A stretch of 64,000 nucleotides of DNA from Cloacibacillus evryensis DSM 19522 (GTDB lineage Bacteria; Synergistota; Synergistia; Synergistales; Synergistaceae), in contig NZ_KK073872.1 in the NCBI RefSeq assembly GCF_000585335.1, forward strand, positions 1 through 64,000. Reading direction: 5' to 3'. Of the stretch, positions 8,508-17,305 are shown piece by piece. Below the pieces are notes generated by a model. That model was given only the letters and a program-made list of their open reading frames with translations. It was not told the DNA's origin and did no database searches. A program made the translations under genes and the position numbers. How positions within the stretch are numbered: position 1 is the first letter of the stretch; each line of letters begins with the position of its first letter.

Positions 8508-9620
8508 ATGCGTTCAAAGGTATATTTCACGAATATGAGGGCGACGCCGGAACTTAATCTGCTTCAGAAGCTCGCGAAGCTGATAAAGAGCGCCGGCATC
8601 GAAGAGATCGATTTCAAAAAGCAGTTCGCGGCGATAAAAATACATCTCGGGGAGCCGGGAAACATCGCCTATCTGCGCCCGAACTTCTCAAAGGTGGTGG
8701 CGGACCTCGTCAAAGAGCTTGGCGGTAAGCCCTTCCTTACAGACAGCAACACGCTCTACGTCGGCCGCCGCAAGGACGCGCTCGAGCATCTCGACGCCGC
8801 CTACGAGAACGGCTACAACCCGTTCTGCACCGGCTGCCAGGTGATCATCGCCGACGGCCTCAAGGGGACCGACGAGGCCTTGATCCCGGTAGAGGGCGGC
8901 GAATATGTCAAAGAGGCGAAGATCGGCCGCGCCATCGCCGACGCCGATATCGTCATCTCGCTATCCCACTTCAAGGGGCACGAACTGACCGGTTTCGGCG
9001 GCGCGATCAAAAATCTCGGCATGGGTTCGGGGTCGCGCGCCGGCAAGATGGAGATGCACAGCGACGGCAAACCCGACATCGACGAGGAAAGGTGCATCGG
9101 CTGCGGCCGCTGCGCGAGAAACTGCGCGCACAAGGCTATCTCGATCAAAGCCGGCAAGGCGCACAACGACCACGGCAAATGCGTCGGCTGCGGCCGCTGC
9201 ATCGCCGCCTGTCCCTTCGACGCCGTGCAGCCCGACTGGGAGGGCTCTAACGACGTCCTCAACAAAAAAATGGCCGAATACGCGAAGGCCGTCATCCAGG
9301 GCAAACCTAACTTTCATATCTGCCTCGTCATCGACGTCTCGCCCTTCTGCGACTGCCACGCGGAAAACGACGCCGCCGTCACGCCCGACATCGGCTTCTT
9401 CGCCTCCTTCGACCCGGTGGCGCTCGACCAGGCCTGCGCCGACGCCGTGAACAAGGCTCCCGCGATATCCGGCACCTATCTGACGGACAAACTTCACGAA
9501 AACGGCGCCGACGCCGACCACTTCCACGCGATGCACCCCGACACTAAATGGCGGGTTATGCTCGAACACGCCGAAAAGCTCGGCATCGGCACGCGCGGAT
9601 ATGAGCTTATAGAGGTGTAA
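8508..9620 (+). CDS. DUF362 protein with two 4Fe-4S ferredoxin motifs
   Basis: The N-terminal two-thirds is a DUF362 domain, a family common in anaerobes whose reaction is unknown. Two ferredoxin-type cluster motifs are inserted around residues 192-235: CIGCGRCARNCAHKAI and CVGCGRCIAACPFDAV, each CxxCxxCxxxC. The protein is 370 aa and has no signal peptide, so a cytoplasmic electron-transfer role is likely. The ATG at 8508 follows GGGGGAGAG and removes 13 residues from the longest frame. It stands alone, followed by a bidirectional terminator at 9625-9664. Confidence 0.88.
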   Translation: MRSKVYFTNMRATPELNLLQKLAKLIKSAGIEEIDFKKQFAAIKIHLGEPGNIAYLRPNFSKVVADLVKELGGKPFLTDSNTLYVGRRKDALEHLDAAYENGYNPFCTGCQVIIADGLKGTDEALIPVEGGEYVKEAKIGRAIADADIVISLSHFKGHELTGFGGAIKNLGMGSGSRAGKMEMHSDGKPDIDEERCIGCGRCARNCAHKAISIKAGKAHNDHGKCVGCGRCIAACPFDAVQPDWEGSNDVLNKKMAEYAKAVIQGKPNFHICLVIDVSPFCDCHAENDAAVTPDIGFFASFDPVALDQACADAVNKAPAISGTYLTDKLHENGADADHFHAMHPDTKWRVMLEHAEKLGIGTRGYELIEV

Positions 9621-9624
9621 AAAA

Positions 9625-9664
9625 TCAGAGGCGCGCACCGGCGATCGGCGATGCGCGCCTCTGA
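9625..9664. terminator. Hairpin terminator between convergent genes
   Basis: TCAGAGGCGCGC pairs with GCGCGCCTCTGA across a 16-base loop, between the convergent DUF362 and mntP genes. A-rich DNA precedes it, which would give a U-tract on the leftward transcript. Confidence 0.7.
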
Positions 9665-9720
9665 TACATACATATAACATAATGCGCCTGTGAATAAAAA
9701 AGCAGGCGGGACAGGATTTC

Positions 9721-10284
9721 TTACAACGCGTCGAAGATTATCTTCGCGGCGATCGCGAGGAGGACGCCGCCTCCCAGGTATTCGGCCTTTTTGCCGAAGG
9801 TGCTCCCGAGGCGTTTGCCGACGAGCGCGCCGAAGATCGAAAGGGAAAGGGTGATGATCCCCGCAAGCACGGCGAGGGTCAGCGCCGAACCGCCGGTGCT
9901 CTCTATCGAAAAGCCCACCGCGAGGGCGTCGAGCGACGTCGCCAGCGCAAGCACGGCGACGCTTTTAAATGTCACCGACATACAGCTTTTGCCGCCGTTT
10001 TCGCAGTCCCGCGCCTCCTTTATCATATTGACCGCCACCCATATTATGAGCGCGGCGGCGATCCACGGCGTCCAGATATCGAAGAAGCCGCTCAAATGTT
10101 CGGCGATCTCGCCGCCGAGCAGCGGCATAAAGAACTGAAAAAAGCCGAAGGCCGCGCCGAGAATGAGGGCCTCGCGCAGCCGCAGCCGTTCATGGCAGAG
10201 GCCGATGCAGATCGAGACAGAAAAGGCGTCCATCGCGAGAGAGGCCGCGGTCGCTCCGAGCGTAAGATATTCTCCGAACATCAT
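9721..10284 (-). CDS. mntP: Putative manganese efflux pump MntP
   Basis: MntP-type proteins export Mn(II) across the inner membrane. The 187-aa product has six predicted membrane segments and the family's paired Asp motifs: SLAMDAFSVSIC in helix 1 and ATSLDALAVGFS in helix 4. The ATG at 10284 is preceded by AGGAGG and overlaps the stop of the upstream permease by one base (TAATG), so the genes are translationally coupled. No yybP-ykoY Mn riboswitch is evident upstream. Confidence 0.92.
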   Translation of the reverse strand: MMFGEYLTLGATAASLAMDAFSVSICIGLCHERLRLREALILGAAFGFFQFFMPLLGGEIAEHLSGFFDIWTPWIAAALIIWVAVNMIKEARDCENGGKSCMSVTFKSVAVLALATSLDALAVGFSIESTGGSALTLAVLAGIITLSLSIFGALVGKRLGSTFGKKAEYLGGGVLLAIAAKIIFDAL

Positions 10285-11393
10285 TATCTTTCCTGCCTCC
10301 TGAGCCAGCGTTTCCGATAGAGGTCGCACACCGATACGAAAAGTACGAGGATGAGCGGGCCGACGAAGATCCCCAGGAATCCCCAGACCATGACCCCGCC
10401 GAAGAGCCCCATTATTATCAGCAGGGTCGGTATCTCGCCGCGGCCGCTGCGGCCGCCGCTGATAAGGAACGGGCGCAGTAGGTTGTCGATCGTGCCCACG
10501 ACCAGGAGGCCCCAGACAAAGAGGATCGCCGCGTTTTTAATGTCTCCCGTCAGGGCCAGGTATATGGAGCCTGGGACCCAAACGACAGCCGTGCCAGCGG
10601 GAAACATGCCGAAAAAGAACATCAGCATCCCGAAAAGCGCCGGGCTGCCGAGGCCGACGAACCACCAGCCGACGCCGCCGACGAGGGCCTGCAGCGCGAC
10701 GGTGAGGATGATGCCGTAGACGATGGAGTTCAAAATGCTGCCGGTGCGGAAGAAGAAGGCCTCGTTCTCCTCAGGCGAAAGCGGGACCACGCTCTTCACG
10801 TAATTGACGATCTTTTCGCCGTCGCGGATGAAGAAAAAAGAGATCATCGTAGCTATCATCGCGTTGAGAATAAAGCTCGAACCCTGTTCGATAATATGGG
10901 CGGAGAGAGAACTGAGGAATTTCGCGGACCATTGGGCGAAGAACTGGAGGGCGGTTTTTACGGCATCGGAATTTTCCAGGAAGGAGGTCAGATAATCCGC
11001 GGCCCATAAGGGCAGCCACGCGGGGAAGTCAAAATCCCTGCCGCTGTAAGCCTGATGCTGTATCTTCGCGAGAAGCTGCGAGAATTTGGCCCCCATGCCG
11101 GCCGCCTCGCTTCCTAACGTCGAGAGCGCGTATAGGACGGGGACGATACAGATCAGCAGAAGCAGCGCCAGCGTAACGCCGGAAGCGACGCTCGGAAAGC
11201 GGTTCCGCATCAGCCGCCGGCTGATCAGGCGGTATATCGGCATCGATATGAAAGAGAGCACCGCCGCCCAGAGGATCGGCGTCGATATTGGAGCCGTTAT
11301 ATCCCAGGCGAGAAAGGCGAATAGCACAAAAAATATTATAAACGGCATATTGTCGCCGCCGAAAAAATTTACCGATTCTTCATGAGGTCTCAT
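10284..11393 (-). CDS. AI-2E family membrane permease
   Basis: This 369-aa protein belongs to the AI-2E/PerM/YdiK transporter family, with about eight membrane segments, the soluble coiled region between early helices, and the late Gly/Pro-rich helices (FGMLMFFFGMFPAGTAVVWVPG; LIIMGLFGGVMVWGFLGIFVGP). Substrates across the family are mostly unknown. The first ATG is kept, although an internal ATG at 11348 (MPFIIFFVLF) is also plausible. It is co-transcribed with mntP and divergent from ftsZ. Confidence 0.87.
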   Translation of the reverse strand: MRPHEESVNFFGGDNMPFIIFFVLFAFLAWDITAPISTPILWAAVLSFISMPIYRLISRRLMRNRFPSVASGVTLALLLLICIVPVLYALSTLGSEAAGMGAKFSQLLAKIQHQAYSGRDFDFPAWLPLWAADYLTSFLENSDAVKTALQFFAQWSAKFLSSLSAHIIEQGSSFILNAMIATMISFFFIRDGEKIVNYVKSVVPLSPEENEAFFFRTGSILNSIVYGIILTVALQALVGGVGWWFVGLGSPALFGMLMFFFGMFPAGTAVVWVPGSIYLALTGDIKNAAILFVWGLLVVGTIDNLLRPFLISGGRSGRGEIPTLLIIMGLFGGVMVWGFLGIFVGPLILVLFVSVCDLYRKRWLRRQER

Positions 11394-11478
11394 ATAATAA
11401 AATTCCTCTCGATGTTATAATAAGATGCGGAGAATATTATACATCAACCAGATAGAGAAAGAGGTGGGTGTTTTGAGC

Positions 11479-12858
11479 ATGCCGGCGGAAAATTTATATT
11501 ACCGGGAAGAGGAAGGCCTTGTACTTCCCGGAAGCGCCGATAGATCGGAAACTGATATGTCATATGAAGCGGAACCGAAATCCCAAGCGGTCTTTAAAAA
11601 AGCGATAAAGGTCATAGCCGTGGGCGGCGGCGGCGGAAATGCCCTCAACCACATCATATCCCGCGGCATTGAGGGCGTTGATATGCTCGCCGTGAACACC
11701 GACATCCGTTCGCTTGAAATGTCGCTCTGCGATTCAAAGATAATCCTTGGAGAACAGGTCACGAAAGGGCTGGGCGCGGGGGCGATACCGGAGATCGGTG
11801 CGCGCGCCGCGCTTGAGTCGTTAAACGATATCCGGGCATACCTTAAAGGTACCGATATGGTCTACCTGGCGGCGGGAATGGGAGGCGGCACGGGAACGGG
11901 CGCCATCCCTATAATCGCGCGCGCCGCGAAAGAAATGGGCATCCTCACGGTGGCGGTCGTGACAAAACCCTTCTCGTTTGAGGGGAAGCGCCGCCGCCGC
12001 TATGCGGAAGAGGGGATCGAGAGACTGTTCCCCGAGGTCGACGCGCTTATCGTCGTGCCAAACGACAGGCTGCTCGACATCTCCCATCGGGCGACGCCGA
12101 TCACGGAATCATTTTCCCTTGCCGACGAGATACTCCGCCAGGCGGTGCAGGGCGTTACCGACCTTGTCACGCGCCCCGGACTTGTGAACGTAGACTTTGC
12201 CGACCTTAAGACGGTCATGAAGGGCGCGGGACGCTCCGTGATGGGGATCGGCTCCGCAAGCGGCGAGGATTGTGTCATAAAGGCCGTGAAAAACGCGCTT
12301 GAAAGCCCGCTGATGGAATGTTCGATGTGCGGAGCGAAGGGCGTGCTGATGAACATCACTTACAGGGGCGAACTGCCTCTCTACGAAATAAGCCGCGCCG
12401 CGGAGCTTGTGGAAGATGTCATCTCCGACGACTCCAACTTTATCTGGGGCTGCGTCTCCGATCCGCTGATAGAAAATGATGTCGAGATAACGGTGGTCGC
12501 CGCCGGCTTCGACGAATCGCCGGCGCTGGACGTTATCCCGCAGGCGGCGAAAGAAGAAAAGCCCGCGGCCGCTCCTGAACCGGCGCTGACGAAGAGCGTC
12601 GCCGTGATTTATGAAGAGGCCGAAGCCGCCGCGCCGGCCAAAGAGACGGCCGAAACGGCGCCGGAGCCGCGGTATGAACGGCGCCGGCCGATTGAGCGGG
12701 ATGCCCATGTCCCCGCCTGGCTGCTTGAGGAAGAACCGGCGGAGGTCAAGGCCGCCGACGGCCGGAGGCCGACGAACTACACAAGGCCCTCCGCATACGA
12801 AGCCTACGAAAACCCGACCTTCGTCCGCCGCGGAAACAGCCTGAAAAAGCCGCAGTAA
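11479..12858 (+). CDS. ftsZ: Cell division protein FtsZ
   Basis: FtsZ is the tubulin-like GTPase that forms the division ring. The tubulin signature GGGTGTG lies in [14 protein letters not shown] (about residues 132-145) and the T7-loop segment [11 protein letters not shown] at about 235-245. The first 45 residues are an unusual acidic extension before the [14 protein letters not shown] strand. After the core comes an Ala/Glu/Pro-rich linker and a C-terminal AWLLEEE element. The ATG at 11479 has GAGGTGGG ten bases upstream; the frame extends to 11425. It is not next to ftsA or a dcw cluster, unlike in many bacteria. Confidence 0.95.
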   Translation: MPAENLYYREEEGLVLPGSADRSETDMSYEAEPKSQAVFKKAIKVIAVGGGGGNALNHIISRGIEGVDMLAVNTDIRSLEMSLCDSKIILGEQVTKGLGAGAIPEIGARAALESLNDIRAYLKGTDMVYLAAGMGGGTGTGAIPIIARAAKEMGILTVAVVTKPFSFEGKRRRRYAEEGIERLFPEVDALIVVPNDRLLDISHRATPITESFSLADEILRQAVQGVTDLVTRPGLVNVDFADLKTVMKGAGRSVMGIGSASGEDCVIKAVKNALESPLMECSMCGAKGVLMNITYRGELPLYEISRAAELVEDVISDDSNFIWGCVSDPLIENDVEITVVAAGFDESPALDVIPQAAKEEKPAAAPEPALTKSVAVIYEEAEAAAPAKETAETAPEPRYERRRPIERDAHVPAWLLEEEPAEVKAADGRRPTNYTRPSAYEAYENPTFVRRGNSLKKPQ

Positions 12859-12902
12859 TCGATCAGCCCGCTCTCTTAAAAACGTTATCAGTCAAAAATA
12901 CC

Positions 12903-12939
12903 GGAAGCTCTTTCCTTTATAAGGAAGGGCTTCTTTTTT
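12903..12939 (+). terminator. Rho-independent terminator after ftsZ
   Basis: A stem GAAGCTCTTTCCTT / AAGGAAGGGCTTC with a four-base loop is followed by a run of T residues, 45 bp after the ftsZ stop. Confidence 0.85.
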
Positions 12940-13013
12940 GTTTTCGCCTAAAAGTCTTTTGCGGGCGGGTGATATAGGTCAATAAAAATCAAACTAATAA
13001 TACACATTTATAG

Positions 13014-13031
13014 TGTGGATAGTGTGGATAA
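13014..13031 (-). promoter_or_regulatory. Tandem DnaA boxes
   Basis: TGTGGATAG (13014-13022) is immediately followed by the perfect minus-strand box TGTGGATAA (13023-13031) in the AT-rich gap after ftsZ. They may titrate DnaA or regulate the next gene. Confidence 0.5.
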
Positions 13032-13136
13032 ATCGGCGTTTGCTTTGGCGGCGCGGGTAAAAAACCTTGCCGAATGATATAATATAAGGGTTTCGTGAAG
13101 AAGAAACAGCCACGCCATTAAACGGAGGAATAAAAA

Positions 13137-13637
13137 ATGTCCGTCAAGACAGACGCAGAATTTGATTATGAGATATGTTCAAGCAAGATAAGGCCGATAG
13201 CCGAGGCCCTCATAAAGAAATATGACGAGCTGCACCACATAGATCCAGACAAAATACTCTTCGTCGTCAATCACAAGAGCGCGGGAAGCAAGAAGCAGAT
13301 GACGCTCGCGAAGACGACGAGGATCTCGCCAAAATGGACGGAGCTGATCTATCAGCTCGGCTCCTGCTCTTATTTTTATATGATAGAGTTTTACGCGAAG
13401 ACGACGGCGACGATGGACGAGAGCCAGATGGTGGCGCTCGTATATCGCGAGCTGCGCCGCATCGGGCCCGAGGGCGAGATACTTACCCCCGACGTGCATG
13501 ACTGGTGGCAGATACTGATGGGGCTCGGGCGCAAGTGGTTTTATCCCGACAGCACATGTCCCAACCTTCTCGACGACAACGTCGACTGGAAAAAGCTGAT
13601 GGGGACCTACTACGAGGAGATACATCAGGGCGAATAG
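13137..13637 (+). CDS. Phage-metallopeptidase-like protein with degenerate zinc motif
   Basis: The 166-aa protein resembles the putative phage metallopeptidase family (HELxH type): a DPDKILFVVNHKS segment, a central MIEFYAKTTATMDESQMVALVY helix, and a HDWWQILMGLGR segment. In that family the zinc helix reads YHELRHI; here it is YRELRRI (about residues 101-107), so both zinc histidines are replaced by Arg and only the Glu remains. It has a clean AACGGAGGAA ribosome site. No phage genes surround it, so it looks like a domesticated, probably non-catalytic homologue. Family recognition is from memory of the pattern. Confidence 0.6.
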   Translation: MSVKTDAEFDYEICSSKIRPIAEALIKKYDELHHIDPDKILFVVNHKSAGSKKQMTLAKTTRISPKWTELIYQLGSCSYFYMIEFYAKTTATMDESQMVALVYRELRRIGPEGEILTPDVHDWWQILMGLGRKWFYPDSTCPNLLDDNVDWKKLMGTYYEEIHQGE

Positions 13638-13750
13638 CGTCCCACAAAATCCACATATTTTCAACACATAAACGCTAAATATAGTCCATAAAACCTTCAC
13701 ATCGGCGGCCTATACTCTGTTTATCGAGATCAAAGCAGAGGATGGTGCTG

Positions 13751-14053
13751 ATGATGAAGGTTTTTTTCAATAAGATTAAGAAAATCACAGTGATCGCATT
13801 GACCGTGACGGTCGTTTCGGCCGGGAGCGCCCTCGCCGCCCCCCGGGGCCCCTGGATGCAGCCGAATAACCCGGGACAGGCGGCGCAGCGTTTCTACCGC
13901 GCTCCGCAGCCAAAGCCGGCGCCTCATATCGCTTTTGCTCCCGCGCCGGCTCCGCGCCGCCACGACGGCGGCTCCGGCGACACTGCCAAAGCCCTTGCCG
14001 TCGGCGCCGTCATCGGAGCTGTCATAGGCAGCCTCGCCGCAAGTTCAAGATAG
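13751..14053 (+). CDS. Small secreted Pro-rich, glycine-zipper protein
   Basis: This roughly 100-aa protein has an N-terminal signal peptide (basic start, hydrophobic VIALTVTVVSAGSALAA, likely cut after Ala), an Ala/Pro/Gln-rich middle, an Arg/His/Asp patch, and a C-terminal glycine-zipper helix (AVGAVIGAVIGSLAASS). Such proteins usually sit in the envelope, but no function is known. I place the start at the ATG at 13751, one codon before another ATG, because AGAGG is well spaced to it; the frame also has an ATG at 13742. The architecture resembles the next gene. Confidence 0.7.
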   Translation: MMKVFFNKIKKITVIALTVTVVSAGSALAAPRGPWMQPNNPGQAAQRFYRAPQPKPAPHIAFAPAPAPRRHDGGSGDTAKALAVGAVIGAVIGSLAASSR

Positions 14054-14157
14054 ATGTTATAAGTAAAAGCCCGATTGCCGCAAAAGTCGTTTCGCATTAT
14101 TTTTGCTGTGGCCAATCATAGACGACAGCGATTTCAGAAAGGTGAGGAGGTGTAAAA

Positions 14158-14658
14158 ATGAGATTTCTAAACAGATCCGCGGCGGCGCTGACGCTGCTGC
14201 TCTTTGCCGCCGGCGGAGCCTTCGCCGCTCCGCCGGGGCCGCCTCCGGGCCAGAAGATGCCGATGGGGCCGGGGCCGGTAAGGATCAACGGCTCTATGCC
14301 GGCAATGCGGGGAAACGGCGGGCCGCGGCCGGGAGGCCCTGGCCCTCTGATGCGTCCGATGCCGCCCGGTCCCGGAGCGATGAGGCCTGGCGGGCCGCCG
14401 ATGGGGCCGGGCGCGGTAAGGCCGGTGCCCCCGCGTCCCAACATGGGCCACGGGCCCATGCGGCCCCCTGTCGGCCCAGGACCGCAGCTTCCGAACTACC
14501 GCGGGCCGGGCTGGCAGGCGCATCCGCAGCCCTATTACGGTCCCTATCGTCACAGGGACAGGGACGACGACGATAACACTGGCAAGATCGTGCTCGGCGT
14601 CATCGGCGGCCTGATTCTTGGAGGGATATTGAGCAACGCGGCCGGCAGTTCCAATTAA
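14158..14658 (+). CDS. Secreted Pro/Gly-rich protein with C-terminal glycine-rich helix
   Basis: The 166-aa product has a signal peptide (FLNRSAAALTLLLFAAGGAFA), about 100 residues of Pro/Gly/Met-rich low complexity, a charged patch (YRHRDRDDDD) and a C-terminal hydrophobic Gly-rich segment (IVLGVIGGLILGGILS). It is preceded by GAGGAGGTG. It shares its layout with the gene at 13751-14053 and the N-terminal half of the PDZ protein at 44158-45153. I recognise no enzymatic domain; a surface or envelope role is inferred. Confidence 0.7.
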   Translation: MRFLNRSAAALTLLLFAAGGAFAAPPGPPPGQKMPMGPGPVRINGSMPAMRGNGGPRPGGPGPLMRPMPPGPGAMRPGGPPMGPGAVRPVPPRPNMGHGPMRPPVGPGPQLPNYRGPGWQAHPQPYYGPYRHRDRDDDDNTGKIVLGVIGGLILGGILSNAAGSSN

Positions 14659-14687
14659 GCGCCCGGCCGGGCGCGGGCCGGTGAAAA

Positions 14688-14723
14688 GCGGCAGGGAGCG
14701 GATTACGTCCGCCGCCCTGCCGC
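14688..14723. terminator. GC-rich hairpin between convergent genes
   Basis: GCGGCAGGG pairs with CCCTGCCGC around an 18-base loop in the gap between two convergent genes. There is no strong T-run, so termination is only suggested. Confidence 0.45.
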
Positions 14724-14771
14724 CCTTGTCTCTCTTCCCGCCTCCCGCGCCGCGGGAGATGCCGGAGCTTA

Positions 14772-15158
14772 TCAGGAGCCCAGTTTTATCCTTTCGTACC
14801 GCGGTTCAAGTTTGTCGTCGGCGGTAATGGAGAATATTTCGAGTATCGGCAGCCGCCGCCAGATTATTTCCCCGCCCTCTTTCAGGGTCAGCTTGAGGTC
14901 GCTGAGTCCGAGTATCCCGTCTCTGCCGATGTCGCAGGAGGCGGAAGCTCCGGCTGCGAGCGGTCCGCTGAGCCTGTTCGGAGACCAGCTTTCCCTGCCG
15001 GTTTGAGATAGGAAGAGCCCCGTTATCTCGCGCCCGCTTTTATTGACTATCTCCAGCGGCGCGCCTCCTCCCGAGCATTCCGCGGCATAGAGCGTTCCCG
15101 CCGCCATGAACGCAGAGATCAGCGCCGCCGCCAATAAGATAAAAATTTTCCGCCGCAT
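14772..15158 (-). CDS. Secreted hypothetical protein
   Basis: A 128-aa protein with a clear signal peptide (ILLAAALISAFMAAGTLYAA) and a compact mature part beginning at a Cys-containing ECSGGG. The core pattern, IVNKSGREITGLFLSQTGRESWSPNRLSG followed by LAAGAS, resembles a widespread small beta-sandwich family of secreted proteins with the same ...W..N.L.....L..G layout. No catalytic residues stand out. It is convergent with the Pro/Gly-rich gene and upstream, in the same direction, of nothing obvious. Confidence 0.65.
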   Translation of the reverse strand: MRRKIFILLAAALISAFMAAGTLYAAECSGGGAPLEIVNKSGREITGLFLSQTGRESWSPNRLSGPLAAGASASCDIGRDGILGLSDLKLTLKEGGEIIWRRLPILEIFSITADDKLEPRYERIKLGS

Positions 15159-15190
15159 TCTTCCTCCGCCCCCTTCATTAAAAGTTAAAA

Positions 15191-15850
15191 TCAGCGCCAG
15201 CGCTCGCGCACCAGCGGAACCTCATCCCATCTCAACTCCGTAAGAAACGACCGCTGCGCCATCTCCGAAAGCGGAGCCTCTATCTCGGCTCTCATCGAAA
15301 ACGGCACCTCGAGCCGCATGACGACCTCGGCTCCGTATTCGACATTGACGCGCTCTTCGGAGAATCCCCACTTGCGCAATGTGGAGGAGAGCGTCTTTGA
15401 GTAGTCGTAGCCGCACCGCAGCAGAAGCGCGTTGCTGAATTCCATCTCCACGGCCCCCGCCCGCTCGATGGCGAGCTCGGCGGCAGCCTTGTAGGCGTCT
15501 ATCAATCCCCGCACGCCCAGCTTTATCCCCCCGAAGTAGCGTGTGACGACGATGAGCGTATTGGTAAGCTCGTGGCGTTTGATCGCCCCCAGGATCGGGC
15601 GTCCCGCGGTGCCGGCTGGTTCGCCCGCGTCGGAGCAATGTTCGAGCGCCGCGCCGCCGCCGATGCGGTAGGCCCAGCAATGGTGGTTGGCCTTCGGGTA
15701 GAGCTCGGGGAATTTTTTGATCATCTCCGCCGCCTCGTCGGCGTTCAGCGCGATCCTCACGGAACCGATGAAACGCGAGCGCTTCTCGGTGAATTCCGCG
15801 TCGCAGTCTTTGCGAGGCGCGCGGAAGATGCTTAACCGATCGTCGGCCAT
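15191..15850 (-). CDS. YigZ / IMPACT family protein (UPF0029)
   Basis: The 219-aa product has the UPF0029 N-terminal domain with its hallmarks KRSRFIGSV, HHCWAYRIG, CSDAGEPAGTAGRPIL (about residues 72-87) and TLIVVTRYFGGIKLGVRGLIDAYK (about 99-122). A C-terminal DUF1949-like domain follows. The family is linked to translation regulation in eukaryotes, but the bacterial role is unclear. Its start overlaps the upstream HIT gene by 19 bp, so the two form a leftward operon. Confidence 0.92.
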   Translation of the reverse strand: MADDRLSIFRAPRKDCDAEFTEKRSRFIGSVRIALNADEAAEMIKKFPELYPKANHHCWAYRIGGGAALEHCSDAGEPAGTAGRPILGAIKRHELTNTLIVVTRYFGGIKLGVRGLIDAYKAAAELAIERAGAVEMEFSNALLLRCGYDYSKTLSSTLRKWGFSEERVNVEYGAEVVMRLEVPFSMRAEIEAPLSEMAQRSFLTELRWDEVPLVRERWR

Positions 15851-16335
15851 ATCGCCTTCAGCCTGGAATATGCCGAGGCGAGCGACTCCGAGACGACCCT
15901 GACCTCGCCGATGACCGGCATAAAATTCGTATCGCCGTTCCAGCGCGGCACGACGTGCATGTGCAGGTGCTGGTCGATGCCGGCTCCGGCCACCTTGCCG
16001 AGGTTCATCCCGATGTTGAAGCCGTGCGGCTGCATCAGGGCGGTGAGCGCCTTGACGGATTTCTGAACCAACGCCGTCATCTCGCCGAACTCCTCCGCCG
16101 AGAGGGAGGTGACGTCCGCGGTGTGCCGGTAGGGGACGACCATGAGGTGCCCGGGATTATAGGGGTAGGCGTTCATTATCACGAAACAGTATCTTCCGCG
16201 CTCGACGATCAGGCGTTTCTCGTCCTCGTCAAGCTTTGGAAAATTGCAGAAGATGCAGCCCTTCTCCTGCGGGTCGTTGTTGTCTGAGTTTGAAAGTATA
16301 TACTGCATGCGCCAGGGTGCGAAAATTTTATCCAT
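15832..16335 (-). CDS. HIT family nucleotide hydrolase or transferase
   Basis: The histidine-triad motif is QHLHMHVVPRW (about residues 117-127), and CIFC (about 27-30) supplies a Cys pair seen in Ap4A-phosphorylase-like HIT proteins. These act on nucleoside phosphate esters such as Ap4A. The ATG at 16335 gives MDKIFAPWRMQYI, the usual start, and follows AAAGGACG; a longer frame reaches 16395. It overlaps yigZ downstream by 19 bp. Confidence 0.9.
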   Translation of the reverse strand: MDKIFAPWRMQYILSNSDNNDPQEKGCIFCNFPKLDEDEKRLIVERGRYCFVIMNAYPYNPGHLMVVPYRHTADVTSLSAEEFGEMTALVQKSVKALTALMQPHGFNIGMNLGKVAGAGIDQHLHMHVVPRWNGDTNFMPVIGEVRVVSESLASAYSRLKAIWPTIG

Positions 16336-16587
16336 TACATATACCGTCCTTTCCCGCGATTCCTTGTGCGGAAGCTGCGGCTTCTCCCGCGTCATGCGCC
16401 GCGTTAAAACCCGCCGCGGAGTTGAATTCCGTTCGGAGGCCGGAAGAGCCGCCTCTCAGCGTCTCTCCGTTCATGCCTTCATTAATTGCATATACATAAT
16501 TATATTGCTTTTAATGGTTTTGATGGAGCATTTATCATAAAATAATAATATAATAAAGGAGAGACCACAAAATAAGGAGGAAACGGG

Positions 16588-17286
16588 ATGAAATTCAGCA
16601 GAAAAATCATGATCTTCGCGCTGCTTGCGCTTCTTGTCGCCGGCGCGGCGCAGGCCGCCTTCGCCGAGACGGCGCATATGAGGCGCATCCGGCTTTCGGC
16701 CGATCTTATCAATAAGATGGCCAACGAGCAGGACGCCGACGCGCTTGCGGACGTCATAAAATCCGGCAAAGGCGTCGCCATCTTCCCCGCGGTGACGAAG
16801 GCTGGGCTCGGTATCGGCGGACAGACGGGCGAGGGCGTCGTCTTTCTCCGCCAGTCCAACGGCAGATGGAGCGGACCGGCCTTTATGGGGATATCGGGAG
16901 CTTCGATCGGTTTCCAGATCGGCGTGCAGTCGGTAGGACTGGTGCTTGTGATCACCAACGAACAGGGGCTGCGCGCCTTCACGGGCGGCAACAGCTTTAA
17001 GCTCGGCGCGGACGTGGCGATCGCCGCCGGGCCGGTGGGGCGCGACGCCTCCGCCGCGACGGACGGACGCGCGAAGGCCTCTATCTACAGCTACTCCATG
17101 TCAAAGGGGCTCTTTGCCGGCATCTCCATCGACGGCTCGGTCATAAACCAGAACCGCGATGCGAGCAAGGCATATTGGGGACGCGATATCTCCGCGGCGA
17201 ACGCGCTGAAGAAGCCCGCGACGGACAAACGGGTAGCGCCGCTGATCAAGGCGCTCAACAATCTCGTTAAGAAGGCGCCAAAGTAA
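16588..17286 (+). CDS. Secreted SYLF (Ysc84) domain lipid-binding protein
   Basis: The 232-aa protein has a signal peptide (FALLALLVAGAAQAAFA) and a single SYLF/Ysc84 domain: KGVAIFPAVTKAGLGIGGQTGEGVV (about 60-85), GGNSFKLGADVAIAAGPVGR (about 133-152) and the signature SYSMSKGLFAGISIDGSVI (about 169-187). In other organisms SYLF domains bind phosphoinositides or other anionic lipids. A periplasmic or envelope lipid function is inferred. GGAGGAAAC precedes the start. A paralogue with the same layout is at 17905-18606. Confidence 0.9.
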   Translation: MKFSRKIMIFALLALLVAGAAQAAFAETAHMRRIRLSADLINKMANEQDADALADVIKSGKGVAIFPAVTKAGLGIGGQTGEGVVFLRQSNGRWSGPAFMGISGASIGFQIGVQSVGLVLVITNEQGLRAFTGGNSFKLGADVAIAAGPVGRDASAATDGRAKASIYSYSMSKGLFAGISIDGSVINQNRDASKAYWGRDISAANALKKPATDKRVAPLIKALNNLVKKAPK

Positions 17287-17305
17287 CTCCGGGCGGACGC
17301 GTTGT

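Noticed and set aside
13137-13637. Prophage remnant
   Set aside because: Only this one phage-like protein is present; neighbours are core or secreted-protein genes, and no integrase or att sites are visible.
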